Below are positions 55,406 through 64,000 of a DNA stretch of 64,000 nucleotides, piece after piece. The stretch's first letter is position 1; the number at the start of each line of letters is the position of its first letter. The translations under genes were made by a program, and so were the position numbers. The DNA is taken from NCBI GenBank assembly GCA_002696735.1, contig NZSL01000011.1, positions 28,019 through 92,018 on the forward strand, in the 5' to 3' direction. The notes under the pieces are model-generated. The model saw nothing but the letters and a program-made list of their open reading frames with translations, was not told the DNA's origin and made no database searches. The stretch is from Methylophaga sp. (lineage in GTDB: Bacteria; Pseudomonadota; Gammaproteobacteria; Nitrosococcales; Methylophagaceae).

Positions 55406-56014
55406 TTATTTGAATGCAGGATCGTAAGAAAGATCATTGAGGACATTACTCACGACCTGGCGAGTCATCAAAGTGACAGCTTGCTCAACATTTTCAGCTT
55501 TGGTTGCGTTTGATGGGGCCGATGAGTTCCCAAGAGTAGTATGGATAGCATGACGAGCACGTTTTTCAATGGGGGCACTGGAAGTATCATGAACATAGCT
55601 TGCCGTGCATATATAACCATCTGTGACTTGAGAACCGGCTAGACCAAAAGTTAGTCCAGTCACAAAACCTTTGCTATATGCTTCATCGGTAACAGCAATA
55701 TTATTTAGTGTAATGCTTAAAAGTGCGCCTCCCTGGGCAGGTTCTTCTGAAACCTCGCTAAATAAACCGCTTAACTTTATTTGTTCGATGACTTGGGCTT
55801 TTAAAAAATTGGTAGCTGCATCGTTTGCAGTACCATCGCTTTGAAATTCAAACAAGGCCTGAACAGGGTGCAATGGTTCAGGTTTATTGAACTGAGATGG
55901 ACTGATTTCCTTTGTTGATCCATCAACATAGGAAGTTGCACAACCGGATAAAAGTACTATTGATAATAAAATAGCCCAACGATATGTAGTAAAACCAAAT
56001 CTCATAATATCCAT
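55406..56014 (-). CDS. Hypothetical lipoprotein (first of a pair)
   Basis: 202 residues with lipobox LSGC (Cys near 25). Mature part resembles its neighbour in layout: QVIEQIKLSGLFSEVSEE, LLSITLNNIAV, a glycine-rich hydrophobic turn FVTGLTFGLAGSQVTDGYICTASYV and a C-terminal helix VEQAVTLMTRQVVSNVLNDL. Probably an outer-membrane pair of unknown role. Confidence 0.7.
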   Translation of the reverse strand: MDIMRFGFTTYRWAILLSIVLLSGCATSYVDGSTKEISPSQFNKPEPLHPVQALFEFQSDGTANDAATNFLKAQVIEQIKLSGLFSEVSEEPAQGGALLSITLNNIAVTDEAYSKGFVTGLTFGLAGSQVTDGYICTASYVHDTSSAPIEKRARHAIHTTLGNSSAPSNATKAENVEQAVTLMTRQVVSNVLNDLSYDPAFK

Positions 56015-56244
56015 ATATGTTTTTTCCTTGAATATATTTTATTAAGTACGTAATTTTATTAAAGTTAAGTATACGATTCTTTCAAATTTCTTTAGTTTGT
56101 TCTAATTTGGTTGATTACAGCTATATAGCGTTTTCAGCTCCGTCAAACTTATCAAACCGTACAAAATGATCAGATAAAACTTTAAGCAGACAATAATTGG
56201 AATGCACAGAATTTTCAAGCTGTTTAATTCCCTTGAACTTAAAA

Positions 56245-56275
56245 TGTTGGGTTTCATTCTTCAACCCAACCTACG
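56245..56275. repeat. Inverted-repeat element, half copy E
   Basis: Only the right half is present: TGTTGGGTTTCATTC followed by TTCAACCCAACCTACG, identical in core to copy C. It lies between divergent genes. Confidence 0.65.
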
Positions 56276-56309
56276 GGCTCATTTATAAAATTTAAACAAG
56301 GATGTAATT

Positions 56310-57011
56310 ATGGAAAAGTATGAACGGTTAATAAAAATGGCTGCTTCTGCTGTGGCTATAGCAGTGCCATGCATATTGTTAACAGGCTTTAGCTACCATA
56401 TTGGGCATATCTTTACGTTTGGTTTGAGTTACGAACTGATAAATAAAGATATGAGCGATGTTCTGGTTGAAAGCTGGTATATCGGAGTTTTAGCCATTGC
56501 ATGGCTACTCACTAAATGGCCAGTCTGGCTTGGATTTTTTGTTGTTTTAGTCATTATTGGTCTGGTTGCTTTTTTCTATGCAAGACATGCAAAAGCCAAT
56601 GGCAAGGATTGGTTATTCGAAGAAATAAGCAAAGAAAATCAAGGAAGAAAGATATTAGGTATTACACAATGGCATTGGTGTGTATTAGGTGAGATGCATG
56701 TTGAACTCTCATCTTGGTTTTCTTATCCGCTGCTTATTGTTTGTTTCTTGGGGTTATTAACCGCCTTTCCATATGAAAGAGGGAAAGCAGATGCAGATAG
56801 GCAAATACAAATATATGCAGAGTCGGGCTGTGACCATGAAGAAAAAGTCGGCCAATGTTCATATTTAATTGATACCAAAAATCAAAATAAAATCATTGCA
56901 AAAGGCATTTTAGTATCAGCTAATCAAGACCGAATCGCTATTTTTAATAATGAGCTGGAAGTGTGGCCTTTATTAGATAGTTATATTATTAAAAAACAAA
57001 AAAATCATTAG
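56310..57011 (+). CDS. Hypothetical membrane protein
   Basis: 233 residues with four hydrophobic segments (about 10-30, 55-68, 72-92 and 142-158) and a soluble C-terminal part of about 75 residues with two cysteines (SGCDHEEKVGQCSYLID) and small beta strands. AAGGA lies about 9 bases before the ATG. No family recognised and no operon partner. Confidence 0.6.
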   Translation: MEKYERLIKMAASAVAIAVPCILLTGFSYHIGHIFTFGLSYELINKDMSDVLVESWYIGVLAIAWLLTKWPVWLGFFVVLVIIGLVAFFYARHAKANGKDWLFEEISKENQGRKILGITQWHWCVLGEMHVELSSWFSYPLLIVCFLGLLTAFPYERGKADADRQIQIYAESGCDHEEKVGQCSYLIDTKNQNKIIAKGILVSANQDRIAIFNNELEVWPLLDSYIIKKQKNH

Positions 57012-57073
57012 GAATCCAATTTTTGACGAACTCCCCCTTTGCTTTAATCTGTCTCATCATAGGAGGTTGATTT

Positions 57074-57193
57074 GGTAGGTTGTGCTGAATTTATGAAGCC
57101 CAACGGATGGGGTGGTTTTATGGAGTTATGCTGAAAAGTGAAAGCATTTTTATGATTTGGATTGTTGGGTATCGTGCCTCAGCCCAACCTACC
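57074..57193. repeat. Inverted-repeat element, copy F
   Basis: Outer arms GGTAGGTTG-GCTGA and TCAGCCCAACCTACC, inner GCCCAAC/GTTGGG, about 50 bp of spacer. Same subtype as copy A. Lies between convergent genes. Confidence 0.7.
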
Positions 57194-57298
57194 TTGCTTT
57201 CTGACCCATTAATTACCAAAAATCCTCTAAAGATCCTTATGATCTTTATAAAACATTTATATAGTAGGAGAACATCCAGTTTTTTTAAAAATTACGCA

Positions 57299-59824
57299 TT
57301 AATGCTGCCACAAGATCATATTGGCCTCGGCTGGAACTTGTGCTTTTGGATGATAGGGAATGATTCGTGCAGTAAATTCTTTAGCTTCTCGATTTGTTTT
57401 AATATCAGCTTGATAACAATAACCGTGAACCGCACCGCTGATTTTTTCCTGACATTGACATTCAATAACTAACGGGGGCTCATTGAGTTGCGTATCTGCG
57501 TACAATTCGACCTTGATTTGCTCAGGCAGTATTTCTCCTAAATATATCTGTATACGAAATAGCAAAACATTGTTGGAGGTGGCCACTTCCATATTACCAA
57601 AGTGGATCTGATCCCAGTGCTGATCGATGGTGTTGTACCAGTTACATAATTCTTTTGCTAACAGGCCTTGGTGAGCTGTGCGTTGTTCATAGCCTGCTTT
57701 GGCTGGATGATAAAGCTCTCTCACATATTCTTGGACCATACGTGTGCTGCTAAATTCTGGAGCTAGTTTCATCATGCTATTGCGAATGTGTTTTAGCCAG
57801 TCACGTGGAATGCCTTGCAAGTCCCGGTCATAGAACATAGGTATGATGTCGTTTTCTAAGCACTCATAGAGTTGTTCAGCTTCAATGTAATCCCAGCTTG
57901 GGTCTGAATCATGTTCATGGCCATCACCTAGCGCCCAGCCAACATCGTCGGAGAACGCCTCGGCCCACCAACCATCAAGTTCAGATAAATTAAGCCCCCC
58001 GTTAGCGAGAACTTTCATACCACTGGTTCCACAGGCCTCCCAAGGACGACGTGGGGTATTGATCCAGACATCAATACCTTGCACCAGTTGCTGAGCCAAT
58101 GCGATGTCATAATCTTCGAGAAATACGATTCGATCTCTGATCCTTGAGTGCTGAATGAATTGTATCCACTCCTTAATCATTCCCTGACCTTCGGCATCAC
58201 TTGGGTGTGCTTTACCTGCAATGATGATTTGCACTGGCCTGTCTCTATTACTCAGGAGGCGCTCGAGGCGTGGTTTGTCAAACAGGAGCAAATTAGGACG
58301 TTTGTAGCTAACGAACCGTCGGGCAAAGCCAACGGTTAAAGCGTTCGGATCAAGTAGCTGACTTGATGCATTTACCTGTTCAGGCGAAGCACCCCTTTGC
58401 CCAAGTTGTAGAGACAGACGTTTGCGTGCATAGAGAATTAGATCCTCACGTTCACTGGTGCATAGTTTCCACAGGGTCTCATCATCGATTGCTTCAATTG
58501 ATCTATGCAGATTTTCTATATTGCCAACCCAACGTTGTTTGCCGCAAGCTTCTGTCCATAATTTATCTGCCCAAGGGGAATCCCATGTTGGCACGTGTAT
58601 ACCGTTGGTAATGTGAGTGATTGGTATCTGAGCAACAGGCCAACGTGGGTAAAGTTTGCTGAATAAGTACCGACTGACTTTACCATGCAAACGACTCACG
58701 CCATTACAGCGGATACAGCCTCGCATTGCGAGGTAGGCCATGTTAAATGGCTCAGTCGGATCATGTGGATCTCTGCGGCCCAATGCCAGTAGTTGTTGTA
58801 GCGACAGTTTTGTTTGACTTAGGAAGTCATGAAATATTGGGAAATATTTTTCAATCAACTGTGGATAAAAAGTATCGAAAGCTGCTGCTAAAGGCGTGTG
58901 TGTCGTAAATACATTTCCCGCACGCGTTGCCCACAATGCTTGCTGGAATGTGCAGTCATTTTGCTCCATATATTGACGTGCGCGTTCTAAAATGACAAAA
59001 GCAGCATGACCCTCATTGAGGTGGCATACGGAGATGGATTCATCGACCTCTTGTATTAATCTCCAGCCTCCTATCCCCAAGACAAGTTCCTGCAGAAATC
59101 TCAATTCCTGATTGTTATCATACAATTTATTGGTGATACCACGGTCGCGCGGGCTGTTAACAGGATCATTACTGTCTAATAAATATAACTGGGTACGACC
59201 AACATTAACTTGCCATACACGTAGCATTAGTTGCCGCCCAGGTAGTTTCAGCGGCACATACAGCCACTCTCCATTGGTTTTACGTAATGGCTGTATAGGT
59301 AATGTTGAGGGTTCGTTGTAGGGATAGATTGCTAATTGATGACCCTCTGCATCAAGCATCTGACGAAAGTAGCCTTCCTGATATAGGAGACCAACACCGA
59401 TAACAGGTAGGCCGAGATCACTGACAGTTTTAAGATAATCACCGGCGAGGATCCCAAGACCGCCCGCGTAAATTGGCAGGGCCTCACCAATACCGAACTC
59501 CATACTGAAGTAGGCTACTTTGCCAATATTGAAGTCTGAATTTATTTCATTGTACCAGCCACCATCTGATTGATAGGCTGCTCGCTGTTCTGACAGACGT
59601 CGCAACTCAAGACAAAATTTTTCATCTTCAGCCAGTTGCAGCAGCCTCTGTTCAGAGACATGTTGCAAAAGTGTCCAGGGATTTTTTGTGCATTCCCAGA
59701 TTTCTTCGTCCAGCATTCGCCACAAAGTGTCAGCCTCGTGACTCCATGTCCAACGTAAATCCTGCACTAAATCAATGAGTGGGTGAAGGTTTTTAGGTAA
59801 ATCGTAGGAAGAAAATGTTGGCAT
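57299..59824 (-). CDS. glgP: Alpha-glucan (glycogen/maltodextrin) phosphorylase
   Basis: 841 residues of the long-standing second type of alpha-glucan phosphorylase (GT35), which releases glucose 1-phosphate from glycogen-like glucans using pyridoxal phosphate. Signatures: YFSMEFGIGEALPIYAGGLGILAGDYLK near 110, HLNEGHAAF, GFARRFVSYKRPNLLL, and the cofactor lysine in EACGTSGMKVLANGGLNLSELDGWWAE. The C-terminal region is shorter than in the classical E. coli enzyme. No glycogen-synthesis genes are next to it. Monocistronic. Confidence 0.92.
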   Translation of the reverse strand: MPTFSSYDLPKNLHPLIDLVQDLRWTWSHEADTLWRMLDEEIWECTKNPWTLLQHVSEQRLLQLAEDEKFCLELRRLSEQRAAYQSDGGWYNEINSDFNIGKVAYFSMEFGIGEALPIYAGGLGILAGDYLKTVSDLGLPVIGVGLLYQEGYFRQMLDAEGHQLAIYPYNEPSTLPIQPLRKTNGEWLYVPLKLPGRQLMLRVWQVNVGRTQLYLLDSNDPVNSPRDRGITNKLYDNNQELRFLQELVLGIGGWRLIQEVDESISVCHLNEGHAAFVILERARQYMEQNDCTFQQALWATRAGNVFTTHTPLAAAFDTFYPQLIEKYFPIFHDFLSQTKLSLQQLLALGRRDPHDPTEPFNMAYLAMRGCIRCNGVSRLHGKVSRYLFSKLYPRWPVAQIPITHITNGIHVPTWDSPWADKLWTEACGKQRWVGNIENLHRSIEAIDDETLWKLCTSEREDLILYARKRLSLQLGQRGASPEQVNASSQLLDPNALTVGFARRFVSYKRPNLLLFDKPRLERLLSNRDRPVQIIIAGKAHPSDAEGQGMIKEWIQFIQHSRIRDRIVFLEDYDIALAQQLVQGIDVWINTPRRPWEACGTSGMKVLANGGLNLSELDGWWAEAFSDDVGWALGDGHEHDSDPSWDYIEAEQLYECLENDIIPMFYDRDLQGIPRDWLKHIRNSMMKLAPEFSSTRMVQEYVRELYHPAKAGYEQRTAHQGLLAKELCNWYNTIDQHWDQIHFGNMEVATSNNVLLFRIQIYLGEILPEQIKVELYADTQLNEPPLVIECQCQEKISGAVHGYCYQADIKTNREAKEFTARIIPYHPKAQVPAEANMILWQH

Positions 59825-60970
59825 TTATATCTCCATCATATATTTATGATGATTTCAGATTAAATGAGATTTTATTAAAAGTACTTAATTTTTCTATAAA
59901 TATAGGGACGAACACACTCGCAACAATTTCATTCCAGACTAAAGAATAAGATACTTGCCGAAGCATTTCATGTTTCAACATATTCACTGAGTTCGCTGTC
60001 AAGATTACAGGTTTACATCGAATATTTCCTCTGTCATGAATATGGTGGAATATTTACGATAATACCTTTGGTGTCGCCATCAAAAGTGCCTTGAGAATAG
60101 GGGGGAATATGGGAGCTCTCAACCCGAGAATGAATGTTTATATTTTACAGGGTGAACTATAAGCTTAGATTGGTTAAAACTCTACAGGTAATAATGGGAA
60201 ACAACTGAGCTCTCCCTAGCAGTTATATATCAATTACAGATGCGATCACAGGTTTAATATTTCAACCTCTTCCGAGTTCTCTGAGTTAAAGGTTTTACAC
60301 GTTGGGCTTCAATGAGTTGATTGGTAGGAATGACCAAGAAATTTTACTGTTATAACTTTTTAACTGTCCATTCGAACTAAATAAAGGTCGTAATAATTAA
60401 ATTGATATCGAGTTATTAAGAATTATGAATATCTAAATAAATTAGCCCGAAACCATCAAATTTAATATGACGGTGTCGGGCTAAAAAATCTCGTTTTATT
60501 TGAAATTCAATCTTAACTTATCTTGATTTAATCTCACTTTTTATGGAGTTGAGCGCAGACCGTTGGAGCTCAAAGAAGATGAGATTGAGAGATTAAGGAA
60601 ATCAAAAGGTTATCTGAACTGTTTTTAGAAAAGATGAGATGAAATTTCAGAATAATTGAGATTTTATGAAGTATTTTTCTCAATAGATGAGATTTTTACT
60701 ACTCAAACAAAATTTATGCCTTTTCACCAAATGGGGTTAAGTGTTCATAGTGTTGAGAACAATAAAGTTTTCAGAATATGTTTTTTTAGCACTATAACAA
60801 ATTTTTAGTCGGTAAGAACTATATGTGATGTCCTGGCATTTTCCGCTACCTAAACTTGTTCCAAAATTGGCTTAATTGAATAGGGTTTACCCAAAAGTGT
60901 ATAAAACAAAAATTCTAACGCCAGCACCTTGCTATTAGGCAAAGTGCAAAGTGGGAAACACATTGAAATT
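59825..60970. other. AT-rich region without genes, possible element remnant
   Basis: 1146 bp between glgP and the tRNA fragment. It contains a long imperfect hairpin at 60442-60484 (arms TTAGCCCGA/TCGGGCTAA), several GATGAGAT/TTGAGATT motifs between 60570 and 60700, and a short protein-like stretch (RRPLELKEDEIERLRKSKGY near 60550-60610) with no start. No ORF over 60 codons is convincing. Consistent with decayed mobile DNA. Confidence 0.5.
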
Positions 60971-61016
60971 ACTCATAATCCCTTGGTCCCAGGTTCGAGT
61001 CCTGGTGGGCCCACCA
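60971..61016 (+). other. 3' fragment of tRNA-Met(CAU), probable attachment-site scar
   Basis: From the anticodon loop (CTCATAA) through TCCCTTGGTC, the T arm CCAGGTTCGAGTCCTGG, the acceptor strand TGGGCCCA and CCA this is the 3' half of an elongator tRNA-Met. No D arm or 5' acceptor strand (which should read GGGCCCA) lies upstream, so it is not a functional gene. Such fragments mark one end of elements that integrate into tRNA genes. Confidence 0.85.
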
Positions 61017-61024
61017 AATAAATC

Positions 61025-61060
61025 AAGCGGTTAGCCGATTTTCGGCTGGCCGCTTTTTTT
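61025..61060 (+). terminator. Terminator after the tRNA fragment
   Basis: 14-bp arms AAGCGGTTAGCCGA/TCGGCTGGCCGCTT (two wobble pairs), 3-nt loop, then a T run. Probably the original terminator of the tRNA gene. Confidence 0.88.
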
Positions 61061-61108
61061 GTCCGCAGGCTTCCTGAATGTATGGTTTTTGGGTGACCAT
61101 TTGTGTAA

Positions 61109-62002
61109 TTATTTTTGCCAACCGCACTCTGCTGCATTTAATGCTTTTTGCAGACTGTCAAGAAACACTTTGACGCGCTCAGGAATATAATGGCGCGTTG
61201 GGAATACAGCCCATATAGCCAAATCATCCAGGCTGGCATCATTCAGCTCTATTTCTATCAGACTACCTTCCAATAAATGCTGCCGAACATCCCAATAGGT
61301 CATGAGTGCTATGCCCACACCATTTATTGCAGCGATCCGAATGGTGTCCAGACTGCTTGTGTGTAGTCGGCCTTTGATTTTAGTTGGATAAGAATACCCA
61401 TCTTTATCAAATGGCCAGTACTCCATGCCGTGAAGTATCAAACCGCCATGGAGTTTGAGCTCATCAAGAGACTTGGGGGTGCCATGGGTAGCCAAATATT
61501 GTGGAGAGGCACAAATCAATCTACGGTTGTTTGCTAGCTTTTTGGCAACGAGACTTGAATTTTTGATAGGTGCAATCCGAATAGCCAAATCCATGCCTTG
61601 ACCAACAATATCGACGATATTGTCTGTAAAGACCAAATCCAAATTTAAGAGAGGATGGCTTGTTAGAAGGTTTTGTATTAACGGGTTAATAACAGTTTGT
61701 CCGAATACGACTGGGGCAGTAATCTTCAAAATGCCAACGGCACCTGCTGTGGGCTTTAGTGCTGATTCTGCGGCTTCTTTGGTTTCTAATATAGATTGAG
61801 CATAAGGCAAAAAGGCCTCACCTTCAGACGTAAGAGAGAGAGAACGAGTTGTGCGATGAAATAGTCGTACAGCCAATTCCTTTTCGAGTGCTGACAGACT
61901 TCTGCTGATTGCAACAGTGCTAACACCTTGTTGCCTGGCAACACTAGATAAGCTTCCATGCGATGCAATTTTTACAAATGTCGTAATGTCTAATAAGTTC
62001 AT
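61109..62002 (-). CDS. LysR-family transcriptional regulator
   Basis: 297 residues. N-terminal winged helix (FVKIASHGSLSSVARQQGVSTVAISRSLSALEKELAVRLFHRTTRSLSLT) and a periplasmic-binding-like effector domain from about 90 on. It is divergent from the flavin oxidoreductase gene with 147 bp between, the usual arrangement for a LysR protein and its target. The effector may be an electrophile reduced by that enzyme; this is inference. Confidence 0.92.
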   Translation of the reverse strand: MNLLDITTFVKIASHGSLSSVARQQGVSTVAISRSLSALEKELAVRLFHRTTRSLSLTSEGEAFLPYAQSILETKEAAESALKPTAGAVGILKITAPVVFGQTVINPLIQNLLTSHPLLNLDLVFTDNIVDIVGQGMDLAIRIAPIKNSSLVAKKLANNRRLICASPQYLATHGTPKSLDELKLHGGLILHGMEYWPFDKDGYSYPTKIKGRLHTSSLDTIRIAAINGVGIALMTYWDVRQHLLEGSLIEIELNDASLDDLAIWAVFPTRHYIPERVKVFLDSLQKALNAAECGWQK

Positions 62003-62149
62003 GATTGTTTCATTTTATGAAATACATGTTTACGGTTAGGTGATCTACCCTTCAAGCATTGCTCTTGTTAATATCTAGCTAGTAGTGGCTTTTAACCATA
62101 GATAACGAGCCATTTAATTCTAATTTAATGCAATTCAGTGAGGGTAATC

Positions 62150-63253
62150 ATGACATCGCAACAGGTATCATTATTTACAGATTATGAAATAAACGGCAAG
62201 GCATTGCATAATCGATTTGCTGTCGCACCTATGACAAGAGTCAGTGCAACAGCTGAAGGCTTGGCCAACGAGCGCATGGCCCGTTACTACGAGCGCTTTG
62301 CCAAGGGTGGTTTCAGTTTAGTTGTGACTGAAGGCATCTATACAGATAAAAAATTTGCACAGGGCTATCAATTCCAGCCAGGGTTAAGTGACCATGCGCA
62401 AGCAGAGTCATGGCGGCAAGTTGTGGCACGCATGCATGATCATGATGCACTCATCTTTGCACAACTCATGCATGCAGGTGCCCTCAGCCAAGGTAACAGA
62501 TTTGTAACACATACTGCTGGGCCTTCGGCCGTGCAACCGAAAGGCAAGCAAATCGAGTTCTACTATGGAAGTGGCGACTATCCGCTTCCTACTGCGATGA
62601 CCGATAGTGATATTTCAGATGCCATTGACGGATTTGTGCAGTCTGCGCAACGTTCGGTTGAAGTAGCTGGGTTTGATGGCATCGAAATCCATGGGGCCAA
62701 TGGGTATCTGCTGGATCAATTCATGACCGATTATACGAATCATCGCAATGATTCCTGGGGGGGCAGTGTGCAGCGCCGTTTGGCATTGACCTTAGAAGTG
62801 ATTAAGAGGACACGCAAAACTCTAGGCAACCAAGTTCCAATTGGTGTGAGAATTTCACAAAGTAAAGTCAATGATTACGAACATAAGTGGGCTGGTGGCG
62901 AAAAAGATGCAGAAGTTATTTTTGGAATGCTGGCTCAGGCAGGCGTCGATTATATTCATGTGACAGAGTATAAAGCCTGGAAACCTGCTTTTTCAGATAG
63001 CCATCTGAGCCTGGTAGCTCTGGCAAAAAGATATTCTTCAGGCACAACAATTATAGCCAATGGAGCGCTCCATGAGCCAAGTCGGGCTGAACAGGTATTA
63101 AATGATGGTGCTGATATAGTGACTTTAGGTAAGGGGGCACTATCCAATGCCGACTTCCCCAATAAACTGCAACGCGGTCAATCAATCAATCCCATTAATA
63201 CAGAGATGCTAGGCCCTATCGCCAATCTGAAGGATTATGAGCTTGAACTCTAA
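62150..63253 (+). CDS. NADH:flavin oxidoreductase, Old Yellow Enzyme family
   Basis: 367 residues from the ATG at 62150, with GAGGG 6 bases upstream; an in-frame GTG at 62138 lies inside that site. FMN-binding barrel with NRFAVAPMTRVSA near 22, QLMHAGALSQ near 105, the GFDGIEIHGANGYLLDQFMTDYTNHRNDSWGGS signature near 180 and a C-terminal IANGALHEPSRAEQVLNDGADIVTLGKGAL. Cytoplasmic ene-reductases of this type act on unsaturated carbonyls or nitro compounds; the substrate is unknown. Confidence 0.92.
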   Translation: MTSQQVSLFTDYEINGKALHNRFAVAPMTRVSATAEGLANERMARYYERFAKGGFSLVVTEGIYTDKKFAQGYQFQPGLSDHAQAESWRQVVARMHDHDALIFAQLMHAGALSQGNRFVTHTAGPSAVQPKGKQIEFYYGSGDYPLPTAMTDSDISDAIDGFVQSAQRSVEVAGFDGIEIHGANGYLLDQFMTDYTNHRNDSWGGSVQRRLALTLEVIKRTRKTLGNQVPIGVRISQSKVNDYEHKWAGGEKDAEVIFGMLAQAGVDYIHVTEYKAWKPAFSDSHLSLVALAKRYSSGTTIIANGALHEPSRAEQVLNDGADIVTLGKGALSNADFPNKLQRGQSINPINTEMLGPIANLKDYELEL

Positions 63254-63281
63254 AAAGTCAGAATTAGATTTGGAGAGAGCA

Positions 63282-63524
63282 ATGAATACCCTACAATCGG
63301 CGACTGCTGAAGCACCCCTTAAGATATATGTTTGGCTAGATTTTGTTTGCCCCTATTGCTTGATCGGCGACGCACTACTCAAACAAGCTGTAGCAGGATT
63401 AGACGTTGAAGTGATCTGGAAACCTTTTGAACTCAGGCCTTATCCTACACCGACGCTGAAACCAGAGGATGACTACCTGCAAACAGTATGGAAAAGACAT
63501 GTGTACCCAACTGCAGAGTTCTAA
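63282..63524 (+). pseudogene. DsbA/FrnE-family protein, truncated
   Basis: 80 residues from the ATG at 63282 (GGAGAG 5 bases upstream). It begins like DsbA-family oxidoreductases of the FrnE type: LKIYVWLDFVCPYCLIGDALLKQ with the CPYC redox pair, then VEVIWKPFELRP and DDYLQTVWKRHVYPTAEF. Family members are about 200-220 residues; the helical insertion and second half of the fold are missing, and I find no continuation in another frame. The break near 63522 looks like a recombination point. It was presumably co-transcribed with the flavin oxidoreductase. Probably inactive. Confidence 0.75.
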
Positions 63525-63646
63525 CAATACAATTCAGCCTGACGGCTTTTTCCATCACTTTTTTTGCGGTTTAACGCTACGCTATCGCATATTAACTCAC
63601 TACCTAGCCGCAGCTATTTGGTACGTTATCTTACATAGGAGATACT

Positions 63647-64000
63647 GTGCACGCTTCAAGCTCAATTGAACATCAGGCTATAGAAGACACTGTATTAGCA
63701 GCTTTGAACGAGAAGCTTGGAATTAATCTTGTTCCAAAGCGACTGGCCTTAGGCGAGAGTACATCGGTTCAATTGGATGGCCTTGATGAGAAACGCCAGG
63801 CTGTATGTGAAGTTTATGCACGAATAGGCCGGCTCAAGGGCTCACAGCCAGATAAAGTAGCCAGCGATATTTTGAAATTGTGCCTCTTTGAGCAATTTCG
63901 GGGTAGTTCATGGCGTAAAATTCTTTGCTTCGCATGCCCAGAGGCGGCCAAAATGGTTCAAGGGAAGTCGTGGCTGTCTGCAGCAGTTAAGCTCTTTGGT
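63647..64000 (+). CDS. Protein of unknown function, partial (runs off the window)
   Basis: Open from GTG 63647, with AGGAG 5 bases upstream, to the last base: 118 codons without a stop. No signal peptide. Blocks: VLAALNEKLGINLVPKRLAL, VQLDGLDEKRQAVCEVYARIGRLKG, DKVASDILKLCLFEQ, WRKILCFACPEAAKMVQGKSWLSAAVKLFG. The alternating strand-helix layout with D...E...K residues recalls PD-(D/E)xK-like proteins found on genomic islands, but this is only an impression. The end of the gene and its neighbours are outside the window. Confidence 0.65.
   Translation, partial: MHASSSIEHQAIEDTVLAALNEKLGINLVPKRLALGESTSVQLDGLDEKRQAVCEVYARIGRLKGSQPDKVASDILKLCLFEQFRGSSWRKILCFACPEAAKMVQGKSWLSAAVKLFG

Noticed and set aside
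28735..57193. CRISPR array from the repeated GGTTGGG/CCCAACC motifs
   Set aside because: Copies are kilobases apart, palindromic and intergenic, with no regular spacers and no cas genes; they fit REP-like elements.
60540..60640. Short stretch reading RRPLELKEDEIERLRKSKGY
   Set aside because: No start codon, bounded by stops, under 40 codons; may be decayed coding DNA but not a gene.
60971..61016. Functional tRNA-Met gene
   Set aside because: The D arm and 5' acceptor strand are missing; only the 3' half can be drawn.

Overview
The window looks like chromosomal DNA of a moderately AT-rich, Gram-negative gammaproteobacterium, most likely a methylotroph of the Methylophaga type. This is inferred from a formaldehyde-activating-enzyme (Fae) homologue close to 6-phosphogluconate dehydrogenase (a ribulose-monophosphate/pentose-phosphate enzyme), many Sec signal peptides and lipoboxes, two RND pumps and TrkAH potassium uptake. 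No rRNA, complete tRNA, CRISPR array or phage module is visible.

Layout. 1-5.4 kb: frameshifted end of a YpfJ-like metallopeptidase, Fae-like protein, DacB/PBP4, a small membrane protein, a Cys-rich mini-protein and gnd. 5.4-10.8 kb: KdpE and a shortened KdpD-like kinase back to back with trkH-trkA, with no kdpFABC, so a Kdp-type two-component system seems to serve Trk. 10.9-13.2 kb: LysE-type exporter, two hypotheticals and a short-chain dehydrogenase.

13.5-21.8 kb is the most unusual part: eight tightly packed same-strand genes encoding a secreted low-complexity protein, a lipoprotein, two single-pass proteins with large periplasmic parts (coiled-coil/TPR-like; PEGA repeats plus an FGE-fold domain without catalytic cysteines), a 46-residue secreted peptide, a TolQ/MotA-type channel subunit, and two proteins joining one MotB/ExbD-like transmembrane helix to a coiled coil and a von Willebrand A domain. 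I read it as an undescribed proton-motive-force-powered envelope machine.

21.9-28.6 kb: dienelactone hydrolase-like protein, periplasmic catalase-like peroxidase, a PTS-EIIC/EAL c-di-GMP phosphodiesterase split by a frameshift, a GAF-GGDEF cyclase and a lipoprotein. 28.9-37.5 kb: a complete RND efflux operon with divergent TetR regulator and four clear operators, then an alpha/beta hydrolase divergent from a CGNR zinc-finger regulator with two operator copies. 37.6-41.3 kb: a conserved protein of unknown function and an Atm1-type ABC exporter. 41.9-44.6 kb: small stress-type proteins (DUF4142, PRC barrel, EF-hand lipoprotein, flavin-binding stress protein). 44.8-49.3 kb: a second RND pump without its own outer-membrane gene.

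49.4-57.2 kb is repeat-rich: a tautomerase, a DUF1989 and GntA-like pair, a REP-associated transposase (RAYT) gene with an in-frame stop, and several copies of an inverted-repeat element. 57.3-59.8 kb is an alpha-glucan phosphorylase. 59.8-61.0 kb is AT-rich, apparently gene-free DNA ending in a 46-nt 3' fragment of tRNA-Met(CAU), which looks like the att scar of an integrated element. Beyond it lie a LysR regulator, an Old Yellow Enzyme-type reductase, a truncated DsbA-family protein and a protein of unknown function running off the edge.
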